NCBI GenBank assembly: GCA_965213545.1
Contig: CBDBZL010000001.1
Span: 124,001 to 188,000 of the forward strand
DNA from: CBDBZL01 sp965213545
Lineage (GTDB): Bacteria; Pseudomonadota; Alphaproteobacteria; Sphingomonadales; Sphingomonadaceae
Length of the DNA stretch: 64,000 nt
Direction: 5' to 3'
Each line of letters opens with the position of its first letter. Position 1 is the stretch's first letter. Under the pieces are notes generated by a model. It had not been told where the DNA came from and made no database searches. It saw only the letters and a program-made list of their open reading frames with translations. The translations under genes were made by a program, and so were the position numbers. Below are positions 50,277 through 60,300 of this stretch, in pieces.

Positions 50277-53126
50277 CTAGAACAGCTTGCGCAGCTCGAT
50301 CTCGAAGGTCCGGCCAAGCGGATCAATCAGAAAAGGCTGGTAGCGCAGCGGCGTCATACCCGTTGAATCAATAACTTGCTGGCGGGTGTCAAAAATGTTC
50401 TCGACATCAAGCGAGATGCGCACATCGTCCAGAAAGGGGAAGCGCTCGACCGCGCTTTCCTGGCGACCCATGTCGACGAACACCCGCCAGTCGAGCGTGA
50501 AAAGATCACCGAAGAACAGGTCGGTGCTGCCGGGAAGCTCGCCGCCCTCAATGCGCGAGGAGCCGACATAGCGGGCGTTGAGGAACGAGCCAAAACCCTT
50601 GTAGAACGTGCCGACCAGCGCATCGGCGCGGTGACGCGATTGGCCACCACCGGCAAGCGCGTCGCCGTTCAGCAGATCGAGCAGAGGTCCGCCCGGCGCA
50701 ACCAGCACCTTGTTGTCAAGCTCGAGCGTGTAGCTGATATTAGCGAACCAGCGACCCGCCCCGCCCGGGCCGCGTCCCATTATGCCGGCGATGCCGCGGC
50801 CACCGCCCCGGGCAGAGGGGCGCGACGCGCTGCCGCCCCGATCCGTGCTCGCAGGTGGAGGATCGGCGGCGGGCGCGCCCACTTGGGCCGGCTCGGCATT
50901 GCACACGCCCAGACGCACCTGTTCCACGCGCACGGGATCCGGTTCGCCCCCTTCGCCAAGCTGGGCCACCATTGCCGGCGGCAGCGAGACCGCGCTGCCA
51001 TCCGGCGCGCTGACCGCTTCGCCTCGCGCCAGTTGCAGAGCCACCTCGGCTCCGTTCTCTCCGCAAAGGAGTTGGCGCAGGGCGGCGAAGCGCGCAGGCT
51101 CGAAACGGGCGGAAGGCGCACCCGTTGCGGTAACGGGTCCGCCACCGCTGGCCATGGCCGAAGGTTCGCCGCGCCGCCCGCCCCCGCGTTCAGTACCCGC
51201 GCCAGCGCCATCCGCGTCGCGCCCGATTTGTCCCCCCAGATTGATCCCCAGCTGAAGCCGCTCGACATCCTGGCGCGCAAAGCTGACCGGTCGCTCGTCG
51301 ATCCGTACCAGTTGGCCCTCGCCGTCACGAACGACACGCGCCGGAAAAGCCGCCTCGATCGCAGGCGTGAGCAGAGGAAAACCAGCTGCCACGTCATCCG
51401 AACGGTTGCGGATATAGTCGAGCGAGATGGTCGCCTGATCGAACAGGTTGGCCTGCCATACCAGGCCCACTTTCCAGTCACGCTGGCGCTGAGCCGGCAG
51501 CCCAAGATTGCCGCCGCCTACGAGAGTAACCAGCGTGGTCTCGCCGGTCGCGAAGTCGAACGCCGGCACGTTGGGTGTGGCGATCTCAGCCTCGCCGAGC
51601 TGGCCAAGGCTCGGCGCGCTGTCGCGGGTGATATAGGACAAGGTGGCGGTCAGCCGTTCGGTCAGCCCCCAGGTAAGGCTTGCCGAAGTGTCCGTCAGCG
51701 TGCCGAAGTCCGACAGGTGATCGAGCCCCACGGCAAGATTGAGGTCGATATCGCCCAGCTCGGCAAGCACATCGTCGCTGCGGCCTGCAAGTGGTATGCC
51801 GATATTGACCCCGGCGGTCAGCGCGCCGCGGACCAGTGCGGTCTCGCCGCCCAGCCGCCGTGTGTCCTGGCTGGCGATCCGGTTCCAGTCGTAGCCTGCA
51901 TCGAGCGTGAGCGACACATCGCCCGCCGGCAGGGAAACGGGCTTGCCGCGCATGGTGACAAGCGCGGCAACGCTAGTGGTCTTCGTGTTGGCGGTATCGC
52001 GTCCGGCATCGGTGAACGGACCGAGCGATGCATCGAGCGCGAGCGTGCCGACAGCGGCGGCGGCCTGCAGCGCGGCGGTCTCAAGCCGGCGGTCGATCCG
52101 GCTGCTTGCATCGACGAGCCGGGCATCGGCGGTGGCGGTCAGTGTCCAGTCGTCCACCGGGGCGTTGAGCGCAGTCCCCAGCGCGGTAGTCTGGACGCGG
52201 CTGTCGAGCGCAAGCGGGCCTTGCGCATTCACGCTTCGCAGCACGCTGGCGCCCGCGGGATCGGTCAATCGGACGGTATCCAGACCCAGCAGGCGGCGGA
52301 CTTCGCTGCGCTCGTGCGTGGCATTGAGGCTAAGCGATGAGCCGGGCCGGGCAAGCTGGCGCGACCAGTTGGCAGTACCCTCCAACCCGGACGAATTGCC
52401 GATAAGGCTACGGAAGCGTGCAGGATCGGGGTCGCTCGCCAGGCTCGGCGCGTCGCTTTGGACGATTCCACGCTCGGCCTGGGTCAGCAGGCTGGTGGTC
52501 TCGAACTCGAGATTGACGTTGAGCCGGGAGGGGCCATCGATGCTCAGATATGTCGCCTCGATCTCCTGGGTCGAGGAGCCACCGTCCCACGGCTGGAGAT
52601 GTTCCAGCTCCACTTCGCGGCTGGCGAAATTGTCCTTCAGGATGAAGTTCACTACCCGCTGGTCGGGCGAGAACCCGTAACTTTGCGCCACCTCTTCGGG
52701 CAGCACCTCGACCCGCTCGATCGCCTCGGGCGGATAGGACCGCAGCTCGCGAAAGGACGAGATGCGCGCGCCATTGACCAGGATCACCGGGAAGCCCCCG
52801 CCACCGCCTCGCCCGCGCGCCGAGGTAATCTGGGGAGCAAGCTGCTGGAGCAGTTCGGCGATGGACCCCGCACCATAGGCGGCGATTTCCTCTTCGCCCA
52901 GCTCGAGCAGCGGCGGCTGCGGTGCCTCGACCGCGCCGACCAGGCGGCGACCGAACACGATGATCGTGTCCTCCGTCGTCTCGGGAGATGGCGGTGGACC
53001 CGCTTCCGGCAAGTCCACCTCCTGGGCCAGCGCCGACGCGGCGGGCCAGATCGCCAGCATGCTCGCGATTGCGGCAACACAGGTGTGAGCGGTAGGCAAG
53101 GCTCGATCGTCCCTGGTGACGGGCAC
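50277..53126 (-). CDS. TonB-dependent receptor with glycine-rich insert
   Basis: A 949-residue outer-membrane receptor. Signal residues about 10-34 end at ALA. The plug carries LGEEEIAAYGAGSIAELLQQLAP, PVILVNGARISSFRELRSYPPEAIERVEVLPEEVA and VVNFILKDNF. The barrel follows and ends in KLF, an aromatic C-terminus typical for BAM. Residues about 635-790 form an unusual Gly/Arg/Ser-rich segment with two Cys (LLCGEN, GVCNAEP), and the plug has a glycine run GRGGGGGFP. No standard TonB-box sequence is clear. Ligand unknown; convergent with the peroxidase gene. Confidence 0.85.
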   Translation of the reverse strand: MPVTRDDRALPTAHTCVAAIASMLAIWPAASALAQEVDLPEAGPPPSPETTEDTIIVFGRRLVGAVEAPQPPLLELGEEEIAAYGAGSIAELLQQLAPQITSARGRGGGGGFPVILVNGARISSFRELRSYPPEAIERVEVLPEEVAQSYGFSPDQRVVNFILKDNFASREVELEHLQPWDGGSSTQEIEATYLSIDGPSRLNVNLEFETTSLLTQAERGIVQSDAPSLASDPDPARFRSLIGNSSGLEGTANWSRQLARPGSSLSLNATHERSEVRRLLGLDTVRLTDPAGASVLRSVNAQGPLALDSRVQTTALGTALNAPVDDWTLTATADARLVDASSRIDRRLETAALQAAAAVGTLALDASLGPFTDAGRDTANTKTTSVAALVTMRGKPVSLPAGDVSLTLDAGYDWNRIASQDTRRLGGETALVRGALTAGVNIGIPLAGRSDDVLAELGDIDLNLAVGLDHLSDFGTLTDTSASLTWGLTERLTATLSYITRDSAPSLGQLGEAEIATPNVPAFDFATGETTLVTLVGGGNLGLPAQRQRDWKVGLVWQANLFDQATISLDYIRNRSDDVAAGFPLLTPAIEAAFPARVVRDGEGQLVRIDERPVSFARQDVERLQLGINLGGQIGRDADGAGAGTERGGGRRGEPSAMASGGGPVTATGAPSARFEPARFAALRQLLCGENGAEVALQLARGEAVSAPDGSAVSLPPAMVAQLGEGGEPDPVRVEQVRLGVCNAEPAQVGAPAADPPPASTDRGGSASRPSARGGGRGIAGIMGRGPGGAGRWFANISYTLELDNKVLVAPGGPLLDLLNGDALAGGGQSRHRADALVGTFYKGFGSFLNARYVGSSRIEGGELPGSTDLFFGDLFTLDWRVFVDMGRQESAVERFPFLDDVRISLDVENIFDTRQQVIDSTGMTPLRYQPFLIDPLGRTFEIELRKLF

Positions 53127-53313
53127 CCGGCCCCGCGTCGATCCTGCCTATGTTGGCTTTTGTTAACGGGGGCAATACCGCGCGCGGCCGGCCGGACCAA
53201 GCGCGCTTGTGCTATCATGAGACCCGGTTCGCCGTGGCTTTCCTTTTGCCCCGCCCGCGGCTAAAGCGCCGCGCCGGGATAGGCCCGAAGCACGAAGCAC
53301 CAAAGGACTGAGA

Positions 53314-53559
53314 TTGGCGAAGGAAGAACTTCTCGAAATGCGCGGGAAGGTGGTCGAGCTGCTGCCCAATGCCATGTTCCGGGTGGAGCTCGAGAACGGC
53401 CATGAAGTGCTCGGTCATACAGCGGGCCGGATGCGCAAGAACCGTATTCGGGTGCTGGTGGGCGACGAAGTGCTGTGCGAGCTGACGCCCTATGATCTGA
53501 CCAAGGCGCGGATCACCTATCGCTTCATGCCCGGCCGGAGCGGCCCGGGGCCGCAATAG
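53314..53559 (+). CDS. infA: Translation initiation factor IF-1
   Basis: An 81-residue S1-fold protein. AKEELLEMRGKVVELLPNAMFRVELENGHEVLGHTAGRMRKNRIRVLVGDEVLCELTPYDLTKARITYRF is the full IF-1, with a nine-residue GRSGPGPQ tail. The start is TTG 53314 with caaagga upstream, a non-ATG start that may help self-control. It opens a run infA-maf-RNase E/G-like-yacG on the + strand and is divergent from the TonB receptor. Confidence 0.96.
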   Translation: MAKEELLEMRGKVVELLPNAMFRVELENGHEVLGHTAGRMRKNRIRVLVGDEVLCELTPYDLTKARITYRFMPGRSGPGPQ

Positions 53560-53599
53560 CGCCTGGCGTCCCGGCACGGGGCAACCGGGTGGGGGCGCG

Positions 53600-54181
53600 A
53601 TGCCCTCGCTGATCCTCGCTTCGGCCAGTCCGCGGCGGCGCGAATTGTTGGCGAGGCTGGGTGTCCATCCCGAACGCATCATTGCGCCTGACATCGACGA
53701 GACGCCCACGCCCGGCGAGCTGCCCCGGCTCTATGCGCAGCGCATGGCGCGCGAAAAGGCGTGCGCGGCATACGCAAGCCACGCCGCAGGCGCTGCGCAT
53801 GTGCTGGCGGGCGACACGGTGGTGGCGGTGGGTCGGCGTATTCTTCCCAAGACCGAGGACGAGGCCGATGCGCGCCGCTGCCTGGGTTTGCTATCGGGCC
53901 GGCGTCACCGCGTGTTCTCGGCAATCACCCTGATGGCGCCGGACGGCACCTTGCGCGAACGCCTGGGCGAGACAGCGGTGCGGATGAAACGTCTGTCGAG
54001 CGAAGAGATCGAAGCCTATCTTACGTGCGGTGAGTGGCGGGGCAAGGCCGGCGGCTATGCCATCCAGGGGCGCGCCGAGGCCCTCATACCTTGGTTTCAG
54101 GGCAGCTATTCCGGCATTGTCGGCTTGCCCTTGTTCGAAACGCGCGCGCTGCTCGTGGCGGCAGGGTTTCGCGCGCTTTAG
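53600..54181 (+). CDS. maf: Maf-family nucleotide pyrophosphatase
   Basis: A 193-residue Maf protein that hydrolyses non-canonical or pyrimidine nucleoside triphosphates. LILASASPRRRELLARLG at the N-terminus is the family signature, APDIDETPTPGE is the metal region, and LAGDTVVAVG carries the conserved Asp. The long form ends AGGYAIQGRAEALIPWFQGSYSGIVGLPL. It resembles the YhdE type. It is followed by the RNase E/G-like gene after one base. Confidence 0.93.
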   Translation: MPSLILASASPRRRELLARLGVHPERIIAPDIDETPTPGELPRLYAQRMAREKACAAYASHAAGAAHVLAGDTVVAVGRRILPKTEDEADARRCLGLLSGRRHRVFSAITLMAPDGTLRERLGETAVRMKRLSSEEIEAYLTCGEWRGKAGGYAIQGRAEALIPWFQGSYSGIVGLPLFETRALLVAAGFRAL

Positions 54182-54182
54182 C

Positions 54183-55157
54183 ATGGCGCAGTGGTACATC
54201 GAGAACGGGATCGCAGAGGCCCGTGCGATCAGATGCGATGCCGGCGAGATTGCCGAGGCGCGTGTCGGCTGGCCGCACGAGCTTGGGGCGGGAACGATCA
54301 CCGAAGCCCAGTTGGTCTCGCGCCGCCGTGGTTCGTCGCGCGGGGTCGCCCGGTGCGCAGACGGGACGCAGGCGTTGGTCGAGCGGCTGCCGACGGATGC
54401 GAGCGAGGGCGCGGCGATCCGTTTGCGGATCACCCGGCCGGCAATGTCCGAAGCGGGCCGGGCCAAGCTTGCGCGCGCGCGGCCGAGCAAGGAAGCGCCG
54501 CGCCCTGCCCCCGGTCTTGCCGAGCAGCTCGTTCAGAACGGCCATGAGGTTCGCGAGGTCAGACGGTTTCCCGAAGGCGACTGGAACGCGCTGATGGCCG
54601 AGGCCTTTTCCCGCGAGGTGTCGTTTCCTGGCGGGACGCTGGTGCTCAGCCCTACCCCGGCGATGACGCTGATCGACATCGACGGCGAGGAGGAGCCCTA
54701 CAGGCTAGGGCTTGCGGCATGCCCGGCGGTGGCACATGTGTTGCGCAGGTTCGATATCGGCGGCTCGATAGGGATCGATTTTCCGACACTGGCCGAGAAG
54801 CGCGAACGACAGGCGCTCGATGCGGCACTGGCAAGCGAACTGGCGGGATGGCCGCACGAGCGCACGGCGATGAACGGCTTCGGCTTTGTCCAGCTGGTCG
54901 CCCGGCTCGAGCGACCCTCGCTGCTGCACCGCGCTGCCTTCACCCCTACCGCCGCCGCGGCGCGCTTGTTGCTCCGCCGGGCGGAGATGCTAGCAGGCGC
55001 GGGGACGATCCTGCTGCTGGCCAACCCCGCGCTCGCACCGCAGCTCGATGCCGCGCGCTTGAGCGAAGTTTCCCGGCGGACAGGACGTGAAGTGCGTCTG
55101 GAGCTCGATGCGGGTCTTGCGATCGAGGCACCCCAGGCCCAGTTCGTCGAATCATGA
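54183..55157 (+). CDS. RNase E/G-like ribonuclease, small
   Basis: A 324-residue member of the RNase E/G family. The N-terminal part begins AQWYIENGIAEARAIRCDAGEIAEARVGW without a full S1 domain, but the DNase-I-like catalytic core is clear: SPTPAMTLIDIDGEEEP and IGIDFPTLAEKRERQALDAAL carry the paired Asp. It is much shorter than E. coli RNase E and may process specific RNAs. ATG 54183 starts one base after maf; yacG overlaps the stop as ATGA. The genes form an operon with infA. Confidence 0.85.
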   Translation: MAQWYIENGIAEARAIRCDAGEIAEARVGWPHELGAGTITEAQLVSRRRGSSRGVARCADGTQALVERLPTDASEGAAIRLRITRPAMSEAGRAKLARARPSKEAPRPAPGLAEQLVQNGHEVREVRRFPEGDWNALMAEAFSREVSFPGGTLVLSPTPAMTLIDIDGEEEPYRLGLAACPAVAHVLRRFDIGGSIGIDFPTLAEKRERQALDAALASELAGWPHERTAMNGFGFVQLVARLERPSLLHRAAFTPTAAAARLLLRRAEMLAGAGTILLLANPALAPQLDAARLSEVSRRTGREVRLELDAGLAIEAPQAQFVES

Positions 55158-55339
55158 CCGATCCTGCCAACCGCGCATCCTCGCGCCCCTGCCCGATCTG
55201 CCGCCGGTCCGCCGCTCCGCTGACCGCCCCCTTCTGCTCGCCGCGCTGCCGCGACCGCGACCTGGCGCGTTGGTTCAGCGATGGCTACAGCGTGCCCGGC
55301 CCTCCCGCCAGCACCGACGACTTACTCGATGGTCAGTAA
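55154..55339 (+). CDS. yacG: DNA gyrase inhibitor YacG
   Basis: A 61-residue zinc protein. Cys13, Cys16 (CPIC), Cys28 and Cys32 (CSPRC) bind zinc, and DRDLARWFSDGYSVPGP is the usual helix after it. YacG binds GyrB in E. coli. ATG 55154 overlaps the RNase E/G-like stop (ATGA). Confidence 0.93.
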   Translation: MTDPANRASSRPCPICRRSAAPLTAPFCSPRCRDRDLARWFSDGYSVPGPPASTDDLLDGQ

Positions 55340-55443
55340 CCTCCTTGACAAGCGGCGGGCCGCCCCTTGCCAAGCGCGCGCCGCTTCGTCATAGGGCGGC
55401 GCTACTTCGCTCGCCGGTCCTTTCGGATCGCGGCCGCAGCGAT

Positions 55444-55518
55444 GCCCGGGTAGCTCAGTGGTAGAGCAGACGACTGAAAATCGTCGTGTCGGTGGTTCGA
55501 CTCCGCCCCTGGGCACCA
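55444..55518 (+). tRNA. tRNA-Phe (GAA)
   Basis: A 75-base cloverleaf with encoded CCA. The acceptor arms gcccggg (55444-55450) and cctgggc pair over seven bases with one G-U. The D arm gctc/gagc, anticodon stem gacga/tcgtc with loop ctgaaaa (anticodon GAA) and T arm ggtgg/ccgcc with ttcgact are all present. It lies between yacG and wrbA on the + strand. Confidence 0.97.
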
Positions 55519-55651
55519 TTCCGCTCGCGCCGGCTGTCCTTCGCACGACACCGCGTTGGAGCACCTTTGGGGCCTGACCGAAGGCGGAACCGCCGCGCGC
55601 ACCTGCGCTTATGAAAGCAGGTATCCGCTAATCTAACAAAGGGCACATCTC

Positions 55652-56254
55652 ATGGCGCGCATTCTGGTCCTCTATTATTCCTCCTATGGTCATGTTGCCG
55701 AATTGGCCGAGGCTGTCGCACGGGGGGTGAGCGAATCGGGGCACCAGTGCGATATCCGTCACGTTCCCGAGACAGCGCCGCCCGAGGTCGCCGAGAAGGC
55801 CGGCTTTCGCAAAATGGACGGGCATGACCAGATCGAGGGACCGGACGCGCTCGGCTCGTATGACGGCATCATTGTGGGTACGCCGACGCGCTATGGTCGC
55901 ATGTCGAGCCAGATGGCGGCGTTCTGGGACCAGACGGGCGGGTTGTGGATGCAGGACACGCTGGTGGGCAAGGTAGGCGCAGCCTTCACCTCCACCGCCT
56001 CGCAGCATGGCGGACAGGAGACAACGCTGCTCTCGGTGCTGACCAACCTGCTGCACATGGGGTGCACCATTGTCGGGCTGGACTACGGCTTCAAGGCACA
56101 GATGGGTGTGGATGAGGTGAAGGGCGGCGCGCCTTACGGAGCGACGACGCTGGCCGCGGGCGATGGTTCGCGGCGTCCGTCGCAGGTGGAGCTCGACGGG
56201 GCCGCCTATCTCGGTCGCCGCGTAACGCAGACGGCGGCCAAGCTGCACGATTGA
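55652..56254 (+). CDS. wrbA: NAD(P)H:quinone oxidoreductase WrbA
   Basis: A 200-residue flavodoxin-fold protein. The FMN loop is YYSSYGHVAELAEAVARG near residues 8-26, GTPTRYGRMSSQM is the second loop, FTSTASQHGGQETTLLSVLTNLLHMG the third. GLDYGF and GAPYGATTLA follow. It reduces quinones by two electrons, avoiding semiquinone. It follows the tRNA gene, separated by 133 bases without a seen gene. Confidence 0.95.
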   Translation: MARILVLYYSSYGHVAELAEAVARGVSESGHQCDIRHVPETAPPEVAEKAGFRKMDGHDQIEGPDALGSYDGIIVGTPTRYGRMSSQMAAFWDQTGGLWMQDTLVGKVGAAFTSTASQHGGQETTLLSVLTNLLHMGCTIVGLDYGFKAQMGVDEVKGGAPYGATTLAAGDGSRRPSQVELDGAAYLGRRVTQTAAKLHD

Positions 56255-56331
56255 CGGTTTCTGTCGGGCAAGGGGGTTGTCAGGCTTGAGGGGGCGGTGT
56301 CACGGCCGGGCGCGTGTTCAGGCAATTGATT

Positions 56332-57324
56332 TCAGGCAACGGGGCTTTCCAGCATCCGGATGGTCCGCGCCTCGGCATCGAGTTCGGCCTCGCAGCCCAG
56401 CGGCACGCTCAACTGTCCTTCGATATGGCCGATATCCGCCCCCGTTACCACCGGCACGCCGAGCGACGCGAGGTGGTGGCGCTGCAAATCGGCAATGGTG
56501 AAACCCGCATAATCGAACACCTGCGCGGTGCAGCCCGTGCAGCTGCCGAAGACCACGCCCGCGACCCTGTCCAGAATGCCTGCGAGCGAGAGCTGGGTGA
56601 GCATCCGGTCGATCCGGTATTCCGCTTCGCCCACGTCTTCCAGCACCAGGATGGCTCCTGCCAAGTCAGGCATGAACGGCGTGCCCAAAAGCGTCGTCAG
56701 CACGGTGAGATTGCCGCCCATCAGCCGCCCGCGTGCGGTTCCGCCGACCAGCGTCGCGCCGCCGGTCTCAAGCACCGGCCGCTCGCCGGCAAAGGCCAGC
56801 CGCCACAAGCTGTCCCAGCTTCTTTGCGGCCAGCTCGACGCGGCATTGGCCCCGTGTATGGTGGGAAAGCCCGCGCGCGCGGCAAAGGCCAGATGAAGCG
56901 CGGTGACGTCTGAAAAGCCGATCAGCAGCTTGGGATTGGCGGCGATGGTCCGCCAGTCAAGCAGCGGCAAGATGCGCGCGCTTCCCCAGCCGCCACGCAC
57001 AGCGAACACCGCGCGCACATCGTCATCGGCATACATCGCGTTGAGGTCGGCGGCGCGCTGGTGGTCGTCGCCGGCAAGATAGCCATACCGCGCCGCAACA
57101 TGCGCACCGAACCGCGGGACCAGGCCCATGCCGGCGACGGTTGCCGCCACCGCCGCCATTGCCTCGGGACCTTCCGAATAGCCCGCCGGCTCGACCAGCC
57201 CCACCGTATCGTCCTGTTGCAACCGTGGCGGCTTGCGCCTGGTTTGCGCGGCGAGCGGCGAACTCGCGGCAATAGCTGCGGCGGTTATCGCGGCCCGGAT
57301 GATCTGTCGCCTGTCCAGCATCAT
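56332..57324 (-). CDS. Exported LD-carboxypeptidase (S66 family)
   Basis: A 330-residue S66 peptidase. Residues 1-28 (MMLDRRQIIRAAITAAAIAASSPLAAQ) form a twin-arginine-type signal, unlike E. coli LdcA, which is cytosolic. The catalytic Ser is in GFSDVTALHLAF, the Glu in VLEDVGEAEYR and the His in TGADIGHIEGQLSVPLG. S66 enzymes cut D-Ala from muropeptide tetrapeptides or, as MccF, inactivate microcin C. It follows a TonB receptor by 59 bases on the same strand, so the two look like a transport-and-degradation pair. Confidence 0.9.
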   Translation of the reverse strand: MMLDRRQIIRAAITAAAIAASSPLAAQTRRKPPRLQQDDTVGLVEPAGYSEGPEAMAAVAATVAGMGLVPRFGAHVAARYGYLAGDDHQRAADLNAMYADDDVRAVFAVRGGWGSARILPLLDWRTIAANPKLLIGFSDVTALHLAFAARAGFPTIHGANAASSWPQRSWDSLWRLAFAGERPVLETGGATLVGGTARGRLMGGNLTVLTTLLGTPFMPDLAGAILVLEDVGEAEYRIDRMLTQLSLAGILDRVAGVVFGSCTGCTAQVFDYAGFTIADLQRHHLASLGVPVVTGADIGHIEGQLSVPLGCEAELDAEARTIRMLESPVA

Positions 57325-57383
57325 GTCGCCTTAGCAAACTCGCGCGATCGAGCCAGCAGGGGCTGGCACGCGTTGCAGAACGA

Positions 57384-60300
57384 TCAGAACGCGGTGGTTA
57401 GCGCGATCCGGGCCGTGCGGCCCAGCGCGTGCGCGGTGAGTGGATCGTAGTTCTGGTCCAGGCGCGCGAACGGGGGTGCCTCATCCAGCACATTGAGCAG
57501 TGCCAGCGTCAGCGTAAGACCATGTCCCGCCTGCCAGCGCCCGATCGCATCGAAGGTGCTGAAAGCGCCGATCCGCTCGCCACGCTTCACCGCTATGCCC
57601 GCAAGCGTCGCGTTGTTGGGGGTGAACAGCTCGCTCCGTTGATCGGTGTATGACCCGACATGGCCGGCTTGCAACCGCAATGCGTGCCTGCCCGCCTGTG
57701 CTTCCACCCATGCGCGCCCCTTGAGCCGTGGCAGCGGATAGGCGGTGGTCTGGAAGTTGAGCTTGCCCGCCGCATCAAAGGCGGGCTGGACGAGCACCCC
57801 CTCCACCAGCGTGTCGGCCACCTTGTATTCCAGGACATAGCTGGCCTCTACGCCGGTGCGAAAATCCATGCCGCCCGCGGTGCGCCAGTCGTAGCGAGCG
57901 CCCAGATCGACCCCGCTGGTGGTGATGTCGGCCGAATTGAAGGCGAAGGTGGCCAGCCGCTGGACATTGGCCGCGCCGCAACTGCCGCCGGCGAAATTAA
58001 ACCGCGCTTCGAGCGCCGCGAAAGCCGGGTTGCCGCAATTGGCTCTGCCGTTCGCGCCGAACAGCGCCTGGACGATGCCGCTGACCGGCTCGGCCTCGAT
58101 CGCCCCGGTAAGATGCGTGCGCCACAGGTCCAGGTTCGCGGTCAGACCGGAACGATCGAGCGTGAGCCCCGCGTTCCAGCTGGTGGCACGTTCGGGTGAC
58201 AGTTCGGGATCAGCAAGGAGATCGACCGCGCGGAACGCACCGCCAATGAAGGTCAGGACCACCAGATCGGCGCCGGTATTCTGTGGCGGAGGTGCACGAA
58301 AGGTCGTGCCTACCCCGCTGCGAAAGGTCAGTCCCCGGGCCACTTCGTAACGTGCGCGCAATTGCGGATCGAAGGTAGCGCCGGTGCCCGCCCCGTAGTG
58401 CTCGTATCGCGCAGCCAATTGTAGCGAGAGGCGCCTTGTCACCGGCGCCTGCAATTCGCCGAACACCGCTGCGACGTCGGAAGAGGCCGAAACGTCGCGT
58501 CCCGCACCGATGAAGCCGAGCGCGCCGGTCTGCGGATCACAGGTGGGCGCACCGCCAAGCACCGAACCCGGACAGGGGAACTGATCGATATCGGTTCCCC
58601 CCTGGTAGGTCCGCGCGTAGTTGTCGCGCCGATACTGCGCGCCGATCGCGAATTGCAGTTCTCCGCCAGTCATCTCGATGCCGCTTCCGCCCGCAAAAAC
58701 AAGATCGGCGACGAACAGACGGGTGCTCGCGGTGCGTTCCCACACGTTGTAGAAATGGTCGATCGTGGCGAGCTCGTTCACCAGCCCAGTGCCCGGTGCG
58801 CTGGACAGGCCAAGCGGATTGCCCGCGCCCGCATAATTGGGATTGCCCTCCCCCGTGATCGCATCTGCCTCGATCGCGGTGGAGAACGGATTGAAAAAGG
58901 TGCACCCTTGCGTCCCGGCAACGGTCGCAAGCTGCTCGGCCGAAAGCCCGGCGCGCGAAGCTGGCGAGGCGAAGCGACAGTCCGGTCCGCCAAACCCCGC
59001 TAACGCGTTCTGGAACAGGTCGACAAAGGCGTCGCCCACCTCGAACCGGCGAAAATAGCTCGACCAGGTGAGACCCGCGGTCAGGGCGAGGCCATCGTCC
59101 AGTTCGTGAACGATCTCCCCGGTCAACTGGGCGCTCTGCGAAGTGCGGTCGAGTGCGGCGGTGCGGCGATCATTGTCGAACAGCGGATTGCCGCCGACAA
59201 GGAACGGCCGGAAGCGCACCGGAAAAGCCAGCGCGGCCTGGGCAGGCGCACCCGACGCGTCGAGCGCGCAGCCTGCCGCCTCGCCGAACCGCGCGCAATA
59301 ATCGGCCAACGCCGGAGCATAGGCGGGAATGGTGAACAGTCCCGTTCCGCCGAAAGCCGCGCTGGCCGAGGGAGCGATCGTGGGCAGGAAGCTGGGCGAG
59401 GTGTTGAGCACCGTATCGGTATGTCCTGCCAGCGCGGTAACGCGAAAGCGGGTGGCGGAAGAGAGGTCAATCTCGACATCGCCGATCAGCTGGATACGGT
59501 CCTCGGGTTCGATGAGGTTCGAGAAGGCCAGAAAATTGGTGAAGCACAGGTCGCTCGTCGAACCGGGCAGCGATCGGAAACCGCCGGCCGCCTCGCACCC
59601 TTCGTCGGCAGTGAATGCAAGGCCGTTCAACCTTCCGTCGAAATCGAAATTGCCTGGATTTCCACCACCCGACCAGCCGCCCTGCGGGTTCTGCGCATAA
59701 GGCAGCAGCGTTGCCTGGCGCTCGCTCGGCCGCAATTCGCTGCGATGCTGCCAGCCGGCCGAGAACAGCAGGCGCGCCGCCCCCGATTGTCCGCCCCAGG
59801 AGAGCGCAGTGCTCCAGTCCCCATCGGACCCATCGATAAACCGGTAATCCGCCGATGCGACAAAGCCCTTCTGCGCCTCGCGGGTGACGAAGTTCACCAC
59901 GCCTGCCACCGCATCCGAACCATAGGTCGCCGCCGCGCCGTCCTTGAGGATCTCGATCCGGTCGAGCGCGCCGACGGGCATGAGATTGATATCCACCAGC
60001 GGCACGTTTCCCGAGACCGACTGCGCGATCCGACGGCCATTGAGCAACACCAGCGTGCGCTGCGGACCCAGACCGCGCAGGTTAATGCTGGCCGACCCTT
60101 GATTGAACTGGCTGCGCCCGTCGAAAGGCGCCGAGTCTCCCAACACCCCGGCCGAGGCGGGGAGCGAGCGAACCAGATCGAGCAGTGATGGTGCGCCGGC
60201 GCGCTCCAGATCGCGTGCGGTAATCACATCGACAGGCAAAGTGCCGCGGTCCGCTTCCACGCCCAGCAGCGTGCCCGTGACCACGATGGTGTCGGCGGGA

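Noticed and set aside
50376..52340. A 654-residue ORF opposite the TonB receptor
   Set aside because: Low-complexity Arg/Gly/Ala composition typical of antisense shadow in GC-rich DNA; the receptor frame explains the region.
55346..55374. TTGACA-like -35 before tRNA-Phe
   Set aside because: No matching -10 at 16-18 bases; too weak to list as a promoter.
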